From contig JAGFBZ010000817.1 in NCBI GenBank assembly GCA_018398805.1, positions 2,579,001 through 2,643,000 on the forward strand: DNA of 64,000 nt, in the 5' to 3' direction. The stretch is from Hirundichthys speculiger (taxonomy: Eukaryota; Chordata; Actinopteri; Beloniformes; Exocoetidae). Positions 37,360 to 49,574 of this stretch are shown here, piece by piece (within the stretch, counting starts at the first letter, position 1; each line of letters opens with the position of its first letter). The translations under genes were made by a program, and so were the position numbers. The notes under the pieces are model-generated. The model was not told where the DNA came from and did no database searches. It was given only the letters and a program-made list of their open reading frames with translations.

Positions 37360-39280
37360 CACTCCCGCAGGCTCTAAAATACCATTTCTTATTTTAAGAT
37401 TATGTCATAACAGCAAAAGGAATGTCCCGCATTTAAAGACTCCCTGTGGAACCAGTGTGTGATAGATATGATTTCCTTCTGTAGTTTCCTAATGACAGAC
37501 ATACAGGATGGAAAACTCTTAATATATAATTCCGCTACAGAACTTATATCTGACAGGGCTGTTTTGTTTTCTTGGTGTTTTCCCTGTGGGGCTTTTTGGT
37601 CAGGAAGAGGAGCAGGCTGCAGACAAAGACAAATACAATTACACATCAACTCACACACAAACACATGGCTTTCTCTCTTCCCTCCATCTATTTTGCTGCA
37701 TACTGACAGCAACACCTGGCCACACTTCCTGCACAGTAGCGGATGGTAAAGGACTCACATGGTCATTAAATGTAATTACAGTTAGACTCTATGGAGCGGA
37801 GAAGTCATAGTTTATCTTTGCTTTGGCACTTATTGGTGTAAACTATACCCAGCTCAGCTGGGTATAAGGCTGAGCCACTGAGTTTACAACTTTTAACCCT
37901 TTTCATGTACGAATGAAAAGAGTCCAATAATGGCTAAATGTTCTCAATAAATGGGGATGTATATCTGTAATGTATAATGGTTACAAATCAGCTGAAAATT
38001 GTGGAAAAACAAACATCTAGTTCATTGTTATGGAAGCAGTCACATGGGAAACCTGTCTTTTCTATTGAGAATGTTCAAAAGGAAATTTTCTGTGCCTTTT
38101 AATATGCACTGTTGCCCATGAAGTTAGAATAAAATGTTTTTTTAACCTCTTCTCATGACATGATTGTGCCAATGTGATTTATGGTAGGTAACTTGTCTGG
38201 AAATCAAAATCATTCTAATTTTTTGGGCACACAGTGTACATTTAAACAATAGCCAGGGTTTTTAACCCAGCTGCAGCTGTGGTTGTGGATCTGGCAAGAA
38301 CAAAATTTGGCAACACCTTGTCCGAAACACTTCTTTTTACTTATATTGGCTTTTGCATCGCACAATTATCTCAGTGTTTGGAAGAAAAGCCCTAAGTGTT
38401 AAAAGGTGTATATGAAACCATGTGGAGTTTTGAATCAAAGTATCAGCTGAAGCGAACAAGAGACAAGACATGAAAGTCAAAGTGCAACGTAGGAGTGGTG
38501 AAGCAGATCCTCACGTGTTCAACAGTGTCCTCATCTGCCTTGGCCTTTGAGGCACTGACAGTTCAGCGTCTTTAATTATTGCTGCCTTGGACCAATAAAA
38601 CTCCACCAACACCTGCAGATAGCTTTGTGAGGTTTGTTTCCACAGTGGGTTCACAGAAGAATATTTCCCATAGTTAAAGAAAATCTCAACAAGAACCACA
38701 TTTCCTCCTTGAATACTTTTTATTAGGCCTTAACTGTTGTTACTTGGACTCTGAACAGAGCAAACAGACAAAGGAGCTCAGAGGCCTGTCGACAGCCCGC
38801 CCTCCACCTTCAGCATCAAGTGGAGGAAATGGGTGGATGCTTTGGAGGAGTTCCTGAGGGACACTGTGAGTATGCTGCCAGACATACAGACCAGCATACA
38901 TTCATAACTGCCCTCACTACCTTCAGCTCTCTGATTCTCCTGTGAGAGCATATATGACCTTCCCCCACCACCCCAAAATCAATGGGTCCTTTCACCCATT
39001 ACTCCTCATAATGACCCACTGTTTTATTTAGCCCATGGATTTTTAAAGATTTGAAAAAGAGATTTGGTCTGCAAATGTTCTGTCTTTCATTATTAGAGAA
39101 AGCTGAGTTTGAATGCCTATGCTGCATGAAGGAGCTTGATCATGGAAGAACAAGTTGAGTCAAGAAAACCCTGAACACATCTTCAGGTAGGTACCGCTGA
39201 GACTTTAGGTTCTGAAGCCACATTAATGTGTTAAGTCTGGCTATAATATAGCCCTCAAAAATCTCCATGTACACTTTACT
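37360..39280. other. No recognisable feature apart from a short hairpin
   Basis: At 37844-37866 TATACCCAGCT and AGCTGGGTATA form an 11-bp inverted repeat with a one-base centre. A GTGAGTA donor-like site follows an open stretch at 38800-38870, but no gene was recognised. Confidence 0.4.
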
Positions 39281-39284
39281 GTCT

Positions 39285-39705
39285 GAGCTGGGTCGGCCAT
39301 AGCAGGCATTCTTGGTTTTTCTTCTTTGTTTTCTTCTTTGTTTAGTTGGTATTCTCGCCTCCCCTATCTTTAGTCTTCTGTGTTTCCTGTTTTACTTTGA
39401 AGGTTTGTCTTGTCTTTGTGGTGTACCTTTACTTCCCCCCATCTAACGCCCTGATTGTTTGCATTTTCCTCTCGTTTGTTTCTCTCTGTATTTAAGTCCT
39501 GTCTTTCCCTTTCTGTTCACCAGTTTGTCTACTTTTTCCTGTCTGATGTCTCTGCCCATCTCCCTTCCCTGTTCCTGCCTTGCTGTCCCATCACCATTTT
39601 GGATATTAGAGTTAAGTTTGGATTTTGTTTTTTTTGTTAATAAAGAACTCTTCTAGAAATTCCTGTTTTTGGGTCCTACCTGCAACCGCAACACGACACT
39701 TGACT
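39285..39705 (+). mobile_element. Second LTR of the 12.7-kb solo LTR family
   Basis: It shares CTGTATTTAAGTC, TTTCCCTTTCTGTT, TTTGGGTCCT and an ACAACACGACA-type end with 12736-13123. It has an AATAAA at about 39642. The left boundary and target duplication were not found. Confidence 0.65.
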
Positions 39706-39709
39706 GCAC

Positions 39710-41685
39710 ATGTTAAATTAGTGCACATACATAAACAGCTTAAATGGAAGAAATTCACAACCATCTAATAAAATTTGGCAAACTATTTAAAACACTGGGT
39801 GACCAAGGCCCTGCTCAGACCTTGCAGTAAAATGTGTAGCCAAATGCGTCTACATTTAATCACCAAAGTGCATAATTAACATAAAAAAGATTGACCATAA
39901 ATCCCTTTTTTAAACTTTATTTATCAAAAGGTATATACAGAAGGCTACAAACTGAGGGTGTATAAAATGCAGGCAAAAAATAAATAAAAGTCGTAGTCTG
40001 GATGTGAAATTCAGTCTATGAAAATAATGTGGATAAATGTATCCCAGACCACCTACAAAGGTGGCGTCTTTTAAATTGCTGAGTGTATTAGGTCATTAAG
40101 ACATTTTGATTAAATGTGATTTCATTGTAAAATGTTCTGTCGATGGCTATATACAAAAAAAGAGCCAAGAGCACTTTCTTGTCTAATGGTAGTGAATGGA
40201 ATCTTAAAGCAGTGCAAATAAGTTTGTTGTTTTTTTTTCCCCTTATGACTATGCAATTAATTTGCATACCTATGTTATATCTAGATTATATACATATGTA
40301 TGTGTGTGTGTATGTGTGTGTGTGTAGAGAGAGATCAAGTATAGATATAGATATTAGACACTATGAACAGTCCAAAAAAAATGTAATAAATGTGATTTTT
40401 CCAAACTGGATTCAAACCACACAGAGATGGTCTCAGATGAAATTTTAATCAGATTTCTGTATCTCAGTCAGAATAGTCTGGCCACTTAAACAGGACTTTA
40501 GAAAGTGCTGGTTTTTTTTTTTGTTTTTAGTTTAGTTTTTTTTTTTTTTTTTTTTTTTGGTTGTTAGCTAACAGCTAACCTGTATGGACCATCCGCTGTA
40601 CTGAAATACCCACATAGACAGCTGCCCAAAATACAACAAAGGAGCATTCTTTCTCTCTGGCACTTAATTGTAACATGTCAAAAAATTTGCATTGCCACTT
40701 TAAATCACATTTTGCCACAGTAGCAGAGCCAGTTCACCACCCTGCATTTTGGCTTGTTGACATTCTTGCATGTTGGCTACTATAACAATCATATGGATTG
40801 TAGAACATCAGAAAGAACGCACAGATCTGATCTGATCACTAATGTAAACTCTAAGAAAGGAAAACTGGATTTGAAAGAGACATGCTAAAAATCTGATTTT
40901 GGGCTTGTTGTTAGTCTCAGAGTTAAAGTTCCTACTTAGTCTTTTTTTTTTTCTCAGAATGCTGAATTTTTAAGTATACTGGAGAAGGGTTAAGGATTTT
41001 AGTGACATGTCCATATAAATTCAAATATTGACAGGAATGAAAAGTAAGTACGAACTGCTATTGAGCCCAAAAACCCCAGTTACCTGTTTTTGCTTTGCTG
41101 GCTTAGCGTCTATTAACCCAGGATGATAATTCATATTACTTTCTCCCCTTTTTATTTATTTATTTTTTTGGGCCAAACATCTACATTTCAAGTGTCTGTA
41201 CAAGAACGAAACAAATGCTACTGGGCTTTGGCTTGGCAAACTTTATGCGGGACCTGCAATCAATCATCTCAGCTGGCCGGTCTTTGCAGCGTGACCTCAA
41301 ATGCTGTTTCAGTGGTAACATGAAATGACTGCTGTGGTTATCATGGCGAAGCTAAGTTAAACTTCATCTTTAGATCCTTCCAAACCAACCACAGCCAATC
41401 ACTGTGGTCTCTTAGTACAATTAACACAATACACAAGAACAAGAAAACATTCTTTTTAAAATTTGACCATGATTTTATAGGTTTTTATTCACAGCTCAGA
41501 AGTCAATATAATGCTAAGAACTAAGTCAATGAAAAAAGGACAGTATTGACTAGTCATAGTCAATGGTGAGTTGTCAAACAATGTCATCTGGCCGTCTGAT
41601 TGGTCAGCTTTATTGCTTAATATGATTTTATCTGATGTGGTAAAAAAAAAAAAAATCACCACTGTACAGTTGTCATGGATGTCAA
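39710..41685. other. No recognisable gene
   Basis: AT-rich noncoding DNA with TG/TATG microsatellite at 40296-40325 and poly(T) at 40536-40558. A dispersed repeat at 41360-41430 is related to 22650-22720. Confidence 0.45.
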
Positions 41686-41689
41686 ACTA

Positions 41690-41800
41690 ACTCTCAAGAC
41701 CAAAACCAGTTTTTGTAGCAGGCTGTAAATGTAATTCTGCTGCAAAGTTGGCCATTTAAACATGGAATCAATGGGGGTTGGCTTTGTTTTGGAGCCCACA
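41690..41800 (-). repeat. Dispersed repeat, minus copy
   Basis: GGTTTTTGTAGC-like and GGCTTTGTTTTGGAGCC wording is the reverse complement of the family at 44055-44250 (GGCTCCAAAAGCGAGTCAAC). Confidence 0.5.
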
Positions 41801-41804
41801 CCTA

Positions 41805-44050
41805 GTTGTCAGTAGAGGAACTGCAAAAAAAAAAAAAAAAACTATTTCCTGGTTGGGCTACAGTCCATAAGTGGGATGATTGCTGCTTGAGATGAACTCA
41901 CTTTTGGAGTCAGCCCCAGTGGTCAGTCGCTGAACTGCATTTTTCTTTACCTCTGTATTAAACTGAATTCCCAAAGGCAGAAGTTGTCCCTTGGATGTAA
42001 CATGTTTGGTGTGTTTTTGTGAAAAAAAGAGAAAAAAAAATGTACAACCATTCCTAGACTTTAGACTGTGTGTTTTTTTTTTTTCATTTTGAATTATTTT
42101 ATTATTGTTCAAAAAATTGTCTTAATTTTTAAACAGGTTAAACTGGTTAGGTGTTTGCTTCTACTTGCATGCATGTACATGCAAGAGTGTTTGGCTGTTT
42201 TCATTACTCACAACACAAGGCTGAACTCAGTTTGACTGCATAATCCCGGTTTGTTAAGCAGAAGTAAACATAATATTGAACATGAGTGAGTGACGATTCA
42301 GCCATACAGACAGAGAGCTTCTCCAGTTGAACTACAAAGTGGCATTTGGCAGAATGAACCAAAGAGGTTTCATCATCGTATTTCAACAAAACTCTCTTTC
42401 TTCTTCAGAAAGAGGACAGAGATTAGTGTGTTCACCTAGTCTCAGTGTGTTTGCGTAACTCTTTTGGCTCAGCAGGATTTTGAGTTTCTCTCTCATTTAA
42501 CATGAAATACACAGACTGTTTTCTCCCTCCTGGTTTCATTCTTATTGCATTATACTCAGTTCATAAAAACTGACAAAAACTCTGTAACAGCCATTCTGGA
42601 AAAGCGTTTTCATGGCAATCGTAACAGCATACATCTACATTTGAGGGACACTTTTTCTGTGATAAGATCATATCTGCAACAAGACATGGCCATACTGTCA
42701 CGTTCTCCATCCTCTCAATTGTCTTTAGTTCTGACTAAACAGTGACAGTGAGTGTTGTGAAATTCTGTTACACCTACTCTGTCCAAATCTGCTCTATAAA
42801 CAAGATCCTCTCAGGGATCGGTGTCACATTTAGCCTTGTTTGTCTCAGCGTGTCTAAACAGCTTCATTTTAGTGAGAGCACTCTGCAGATCTGTTATCCT
42901 CAGCTCAAAAACAAGCACCAATTGCAGGTCTCACTTTCCCTCTCTGCACCTCACTAATGTTATAATCTGTATAATCTGCAAAATATATGTTTTGGGTTGC
43001 ACAGTGGAGGAAGTTGATTTCACATCCACTGACATCTTGTGTAAACCTTTGTTTAAATAACCATGCCAGGTGTGTACATATTATCCGTTTAAGAGATGGG
43101 GTTGTATTTGTTTTGCTGCTCCTTTTCCAGATCAGATTCCTCAGGTACGCTCAAGTTTTGCTACACCAGCAGGATAGATGAGGATGGAACACATTAAAGA
43201 ACTGTTCTCCAACCAGAAATGAATTTGAAGTTGTTAAAAGTCAGAGTTGTAACTTCAGGACTTGGAGAGTTTATAGGCAATATTGAAAAACCGCCATGTA
43301 CGTACAGTAGCCGAGTTATAAAGACTCCTCTGTGTGTGACAGAAGGGTGAGTGAAAGAGCACTCACAAATTTAGTTCCCACTTCAAAGAAGAAAGAAGAC
43401 TCGAAAATCCTAAATGCCATTTCCTCCGTGTGATTTGGGGCTTCTGAACTTACCATCTTGTAGAGGCACACAAATTACAAGGCCATCAATCATTGCAGGA
43501 AACCTCAAATGTCCAAACACTATCCACAGCCATGCTAGATGCAACAGTCACTCTTTTTGTTAAGTGCAGTGTGAGAGCAAGAAGATGAAGGAACTCTAGA
43601 GCGGATGTCTTAGGTGCGTGCAGACTTGTGATGTGGAATGATATTTTTAGTTTTAGTTATTTTTATTTTTTATTTTTTATTGGGGAAAGAGATTACAGGC
43701 AGTCAATGTTAACACTAGGCCACACACAGACTCACAGAAGGTGAAAAGGCACAGATGCTGATTTGTTTCAAAGTACAGTATGAGTCTAGCTTGCAAATCT
43801 GCATGTCCTAAATGTTTTAGTTGATCCAGCTGATCTGAAAATTTTATTTTCAACTGTTTTTTCTTCAGTCAGAAAAAAATACTACAACCACTCAACTGCT
43901 ATTTGAAGAATTTACATGAAGTTAGATACAAACATGGTCAGCAGAGGATGCATCATCTCACATATCAAACTATTTGCAAAAAATTGTAATTTACCAAGTT
44001 ACCAAAGGGCAACACCTGGTTTTCAAAGGTTAAGTCATTGTGTAATAGCA
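41805..44050. other. No recognisable feature
   Basis: Noncoding, AT-rich, with short A and T runs. No gene signature was seen in either strand. Confidence 0.45.
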
Positions 44051-44054
44051 GAGT

Positions 44055-44250
44055 AGTGCAGTTGATTGAATTACCACAGGGGACTGGCTCCAAAAGCGAG
44101 TCAACTTCCATTGACCCTCATGTAAACATGGAAAAAACATACTTACAGCCTCTTACAAAAGCAGTTTTGGACTCCACAGCTAAATACCACATCTATTGCA
44201 ACTGCAAATGGGTGACCTTTAATGTTTATCATCATAAAAAGTGGCAAATT
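44055..44250 (+). repeat. Dispersed repeat, plus copy
   Basis: GGCTCCAAAAGCGAGTCAAC, CATTGACCCTCATGTAAAC and TTACAGCCTCTTACAAAA follow the order of a common fish dispersed repeat (from memory). Confidence 0.55.
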
Positions 44251-44814
44251 TATGCAAAAATAGGAGTGTACATCTTTGATTCACCAGGTGTCATCACTTT
44301 AGCTACTTGGCATTTTTAGTGAACTCGACATCTCAAGCTGTGGATCAAGCTCAAGGGAACATTATCAATATTATTTTAGAGATGGCTTGTTGTGCTATTT
44401 ATTGTACTAACAGACAGCCATGATTGACCTGGAAAGGTCTTTGGATGAAGGTGGTTGGCCAAAGGTTCCTTCCAGGTTGGCGTGAAAGCTTCTAACTGCA
44501 ATCTGACCACCTGCTGCTGGCTGTTCCAGTTGAGCCACCTGTCCCAGATGGCTGTGGAAGCTCCAACAGAGATTAGTCACAGCTTCAGCAGTCCTCATTT
44601 CAGCTCTAAATGGGCTTCTATTAAAAATAGTTTCAGTAGCAACATTTGAAAGGAGGATGGATGGAAAGATTAAATCATTTTAAATGTACAGGTAACTTTA
44701 GTTAGTGTCATAGATTAGCATATACTAAGCTAGCCTAAAACACCTAATTATTGGTAGCAGAGTTAACAGCATGAGCCAAGTAACTGCCAGGCATGCCAGC
44801 TGCAGGCACAATTT

Positions 44815-45320
44815 TACAGAAAATAAATTTTGACATTCTTTTGTCAAAAAAAATTGTTCCTAAGTTTGAGATTCAATGAAAAAGTTTGCTTTTTTTATGA
44901 CAAAAAGTTGCAATACTGCTAAACCCAAGATTTTGCAACAAAAATGTGTGATTTTTTGAGAAATAAAAGTGCACTTATAAGAATTTCACAATTTTTCTAC
45001 AATTTTAAGACAAAAAGTTGTAAATTTTGCAAAAATCAACATTTACCAACATCAAGTTGCAGTATATAGTTAAGAAGTTGCAATTTTACAACAAAACTTT
45101 GTTGTGTGCAAGTTGTGATTTTGTGACAAAAAGTCATAATTTGATCTCAGAATGTTGTGATATTGTGAATTTTGAGATTTTATGACAAAAAATGTGTTTA
45201 AAAAAAGTTGCAATATTTTGGAATACTCGATTTTACAGCAAAACTTTAGTTGTATATTTATGTCAAAAAGTTGCAAATTTTCAAAAGTTGATATTTTATG
45301 ACAAAAAGTTATATTTTTAA
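44815..45320. repeat. Degenerate AT-rich tandem array
   Basis: About 500 bp built from imperfect units around GACAAAAAGTTGCAATTTTG. Units vary in length and alternate ACAAAAAGTTG with GATTTTGTGA-like linkers. Confidence 0.8.
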
Positions 45321-45450
45321 TAGGGATGGGCAAGTTAACACATGAATTTATTAACGCCGACATTTATTTTATCACGCATTAACGCATTAAAATTTTTAAT
45401 CGCGATTAATCGCATTATTTCCCTGATTAATCACGAATTAATCCCATTGT
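45321..45450. mobile_element. hAT-type repeat end
   Basis: TAGGGATGGGCAAGTTAACA followed by AACGC, CGCATTAACGCATT and ATCGCGATTAATCGC motifs is a common fish hAT-type terminus (from memory). It directly abuts the AT-rich array. No right end was found. Confidence 0.5.
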
Positions 45451-45604
45451 AAACGCAAAATCAAATAATGAGTTCAAAAGTAGTGTAAAATGCACTTTTA
45501 TTGAAATGTTCTTCTGCCATATGAACTAAAGTGTCATAACATTTGTTGTTCAAACACTTTTAACGTCGGCACTTGTCAGTAACCATTTAACATAGTGTGG
45601 TCTT

Positions 45605-45760
45605 TTCTCTTGGCTTTTAATTCAGTTCAATTCAATTTCATTTGTACAGGGTGTGTTACCATGCCAATTGTCTCTAGGTGCTTTACAGAGACCCAGTGCA
45701 TTACCCCGAGCAAATATCAAGGACAATGGCGAGTAACCATGAAAAGAGGTGAAAAGGCAG
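45605..45760 (-). mobile_element. L2-clade LINE 3' end fragment
   Basis: TTCAATTCAATTTCATTTGT, GCCAATTGTCTCTAGGTGC and CCCCGAGCAAATATCA match the 3' UTR end of the minus copy at 33205. It is therefore a severely 5'-truncated copy. Confidence 0.75.
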
Positions 45761-45764
45761 ATAA

Positions 45765-45907
45765 ACTGAATCCTGTACAATGTCAGTGTGAGACCACCTT
45801 TATATCCCAACTCACAAACATACCTCCAGCTTTGGGACAAAGACTTACACTCCTCCCAAACTGAAAAAGCCAATATAGCACAATACTACATTCTTGTTTC
45901 AACCCTG

Positions 45908-45939
<32 letters not shown>

Positions 45940-47325
45940 GCTGCTACTTGTCTACACAAGTCCACCTTCACAACAGGACTCTGGCTATGTGCTCATTTGC
46001 ACATGAAATTCAAGGTCACATATGTGACTTCAGTTAGCCTTTCATCATGTACAGTCTGGTCTCTGAAAACTGGCATGGTAACCATATACCCAAATATTTA
46101 CTGATGAAAAGGTGACAAACTGAATGAAGATTTGAGTGAGACCTTTAACTAACTGTCTCGGCACTGTTTATACAGTATCTGGAGTATGTTTGCCATACTT
46201 ACTGTATTAAAGCTTGTGTGTGAAAGAGAAAGAATCCTATCATATCAATGGAACTCTGTTTAGCATGCAGGCAGCACTAAAAGATTCATTCAGTTGTCAA
46301 AATACAGCTTGTGGAAGTAAACTGTGGCTAAGGTCAGCTCCCTGAGTGAGTTCATTAGTGTCGACTGTGCAGAGTGTACTGCCTTTAATGTGAAATGCCT
46401 AAATACAGCAAAAAAGGAGTTGAAAGATCCTTTGAGTAGGTTTCTCAATGGAGACAGGTTTTGCGCTGGCTTAAATCTGTCTCTTCCATAAGATTAATCA
46501 CTTCAATCAGGAACACAACGGCAGCCTGTTTACACAGTATGCGTGAGGTCAAATGGTTGCTCAAAGATCATCTTTTCCTTAGAGGCCCATCTCCCCTAAA
46601 GTGTGTGAACCCATTTGCTGTTTTACAGCTGTGGGTTTTGTAGGACTCTTCCAGGGTACCCAAACACAACTAATGAAATTCCTTAAACTTGGCCTTGACT
46701 AATAAGCAACAGTCCATTAGAGCAGAGCGCAAAGGGAGAATCACCTGTGAGGGTGTGATGGCTGCCACAAAAGGCCCTCTATCCACGCAGCACAGGCCCA
46801 AGCAGAGATATCTCTCAGTATTCTACTATTGAAACCCTCAGGGCAAGGAACGTGGTCTTCTTTCTTTCGCTCTGTGTTGTTTCCATTCTTTTCTGGGATA
46901 TCTGACAATAAATCCAACTAATACAAGAGCATTTACAGTATGCCTTTGTTTGGGGTTGTATCAAACTGGTTTTCTGCATTAATTTGCCACAGGATGTGTT
47001 CTGATCTTCATCTAAGTCACAGTAATAGACAAACAGAAAGTGCTGAAGCTGACAACACAACAAACAATCATAATTTCTGTTGTCTTTGTTGTATACACCC
47101 ATTAAGCATTCACAATGCTGAAAGAAAAAATAAACAAACCGTTGGAATTAATGGTTGGTCAAATGTCACTTGGTAGTTCTGACCTCAACCAAGTACTTTT
47201 GGTAGTTCCGGATCAGGTCAGTACAAGCTTCAGAGGGAATATTTATGCATTAATCCTTACAGTACTGCATCAGCTCAAACGCATTTGTTGCATGTCTGGT
47301 GTGAACAGCTCTCTTGACACCATTA
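45765..47325. other. No recognisable feature
   Basis: Noncoding; poly(T) at 45911-45935. No family signature was seen. Confidence 0.45.
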
Positions 47326-47329
47326 CAGA

Positions 47330-48130
47330 GCGCCTCTATGAGGTAAAAGTGTAGACTTTACTTGGGACAAGCCAGAAGGTGGATTTTCTTTGTATGAAGC
47401 CATTCTGAGGTGGATTCACTTCCACGTTTTTGATCATTGTCTTCCTGCATCATCTAAGTTCTGCTAAGCTTCAGCTGGCAGACTGGCAGACAGCCACCCT
47501 GACATCCTGGGAGAGATTTTGGTCATCTTGGGAATTATGATGCCCCCGCCCCCCCAAACATACTTCAACAGTGGCATGGTGTGTTGATGTTGATATTGCT
47601 CTTTTTGCACCATGCCTATTGACTTTTGACTTTTCTTCACAAAGAATTCAACTTTTGCTTCATCTGTTGACAAAATCCTTCTCCAATTAATTGCAGACTT
47701 CCAAGGTGCATGGGATCACATGTTGCAATGTTGCTGTTTTCTTTGCTTTTTTGTTATCGTTGTTGTTTTTTTTCCAAAGGCAGCAGCTTCCTCTCACGTT
47801 TTCTGCCATGGAGATCTTGTGTCTTTGATGACTTAGGTGTGGTAGACTGCCAGTTGCGATGATGTCTTCAAGCCTTAAGCTGTTTCTTGTGGTTTTTTTT
47901 TGAGGATTCTGCATTGTCCCTTTGGAGTCACCTTGACTGGGTGCCCACTTCTAGAAAAAATAGCAACAGTATTGAACTGTCTGTTTTGAGGGACAGTTTG
48001 TCTAACTTTGAACTCATAGACGCCTAAACACTTTGAGATGCCTCATGCAGATCAACTAGTCTTAAACGGATGCCCTTCAGAGACCTACTTTTTGCAGGGC
48101 ATGATTCCATACTGTTTCTCTATCATGAAA
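47330..48130 (-). mobile_element. Decayed Tc1-type element
   Basis: The minus strand has DEAKVEFFVKKSQ and then TMPLLKYVWGGGGIIIP, a degraded form of the Tc1 stretch from the SDETK motif to the KHGGGS motif. 47401-47480 on the plus strand (GATCATTGTCTTCCTGCATC, CTTCAGCTGGCAGAC) matches common fish Tc1-repeat wording. Ends not resolved. Confidence 0.55.
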
Positions 48131-48959
48131 TAGTTAAGTCTAAATTATCAGCTTTCCAGATTTTGACAGCAAGTCAAGTCAATTCCTATATAAAGGAGGT
48201 ATCGGAGTCACAATGTTGATAGATCATCTGACCCTTTATACGCTGGGTTCAGTTTTTAACCTAAGAAGTTTGGTAAGGTGTTTTTATGGTCCACATTAAG
48301 CTGCTTTTGCTCTGGTAAAAACTAAACATGATCTTACATGTTGTAGCTAAATCAAACTGACTTTTGGTTTGCTGTTTGCATCTTCCAGCCATCTGCAGCT
48401 CTAAATTTCCATTCAACAGACAGCATGCAGTAATGCTTCCTTTTTTTTTTTTTGTCATTGTTGATTACATTGTTGCCTTGTTTGAATGAACTTCAATCCC
48501 TCGCTAAAACCTCAATTATGTAAATTATTTAGGTAACAATCCTCCAAACTCATTACCCAAATAATTCTTGCACTGTGGATTTAGTGATTTGAGAAATATT
48601 GTGGGGAGCAGGAAGCAAGCATAAGCTTTAAAAAGCCCCTTCTCAAAGCTGACAGTGATGTGCATGTGTTTGCCATCTGTGTGGCCTTTGTGGTAGATTT
48701 ATTCTACCGGCCGTGACCATGACTGTCCAAAAATGTTTGCATTGTGCACCAGGGCCAGTGAGCCCTAATGAATTTTCAGCAAAATTATGAAATAAAACAC
48801 CATTAGATGTCCCTAAAAGGGGTTAAAATGAAGACAATTAAACAAATGATACAATTCTTCACAGTTCACGTTTTGACATGTAGATCTAGTAGGTGCCCTG
48901 AAGGTGAAGAGCAGCAGAGGTGAAATGACATATGAAGACAGAAGACCATGTAATCAACA

Positions 48960-49165
48960 AAGGATTCAATCCCGGCTCCAACTGACTACAAGTGTCCTTG
49001 GGCAAGACACTAAACCCTAACTTGCCCCCAGCGGGTTGGCAGCACCTTGCATGGCAGCAACCACCCACTGGTGTGTGAATGGGTGAATGAGGGGCCAATG
49101 TAAACCGCTTTGAGGGCACCTTGATGGTGTGGATAAAGCGGTATATGAGTGCAGTCCATTTACCA
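48960..49165 (+). mobile_element. tRNA-derived SINE, head-truncated
   Basis: It begins near a B-box-like GGATTCAATCCC. It continues with GTCCTTGGGCAAGACACTAA, CACCTTGCATGGCAGC, GTGTGTGAATGGGTGAATGA and CGCTTTGAGGGCACCTTGAT, and ends GTCCATTTACCAT. It is the same family as the split copy at 11117-12374. Confidence 0.75.
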
Positions 49166-49203
49166 TGAGCTATCGAGTAAAAAAAAAGGCAACAGAGGAC
49201 TAT

Positions 49204-49553
49204 GGGCCCGATCTTCCACCAGATCTGCTAAAGCCACTATTTAGGGATAGCGTGTAGCAGGAGAGGTGTTCCCCCGCAAAAAAATACAATCTTCCACCCT
49301 TGCTATATCTGCTATCCCAACTGCACAACCCACTACATTATGCATAGGAGGTATCGAGATATCGATATCGAGTTTGTAGAAAGGACAAAAGACACGCCCA
49401 TTGCCACACTTACAAATTGAGTAAGGGAGTCGGCATAATGTGTAGCGGCTATCGGGCGGAAGATGGCATTAGTGGTTAGCGAAAGTTCCTATAAATGCAA
49501 TTTGAGGGTAGTGACTAGTGTTAACGGGCAGGAGAAAGGGAATGATCGGGGCC
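49204..49553. mobile_element. Harbinger-like MITE candidate
   Basis: Ends are GGGCCCGATC and, inverted, GGCCCCGATC (9 of 10). They are flanked by the 3-bp direct repeat TAT (49201-49203 and 49554-49556). A 3-bp target duplication fits PIF/Harbinger. The interior has no open frame and includes an ATCGAGATATCGATATCGAG run. Confidence 0.6.
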
Positions 49554-49574
49554 TATATGTACACACACACACAG

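Noticed and set aside
38735..38880. Possible exon ending at ACACT|GTGAGTA (SIKWRKWVDALEEFLRD frame)
   Set aside because: Coding-like wording and a donor are present, but there is no acceptor, partner exon or recognised family; support is insufficient.
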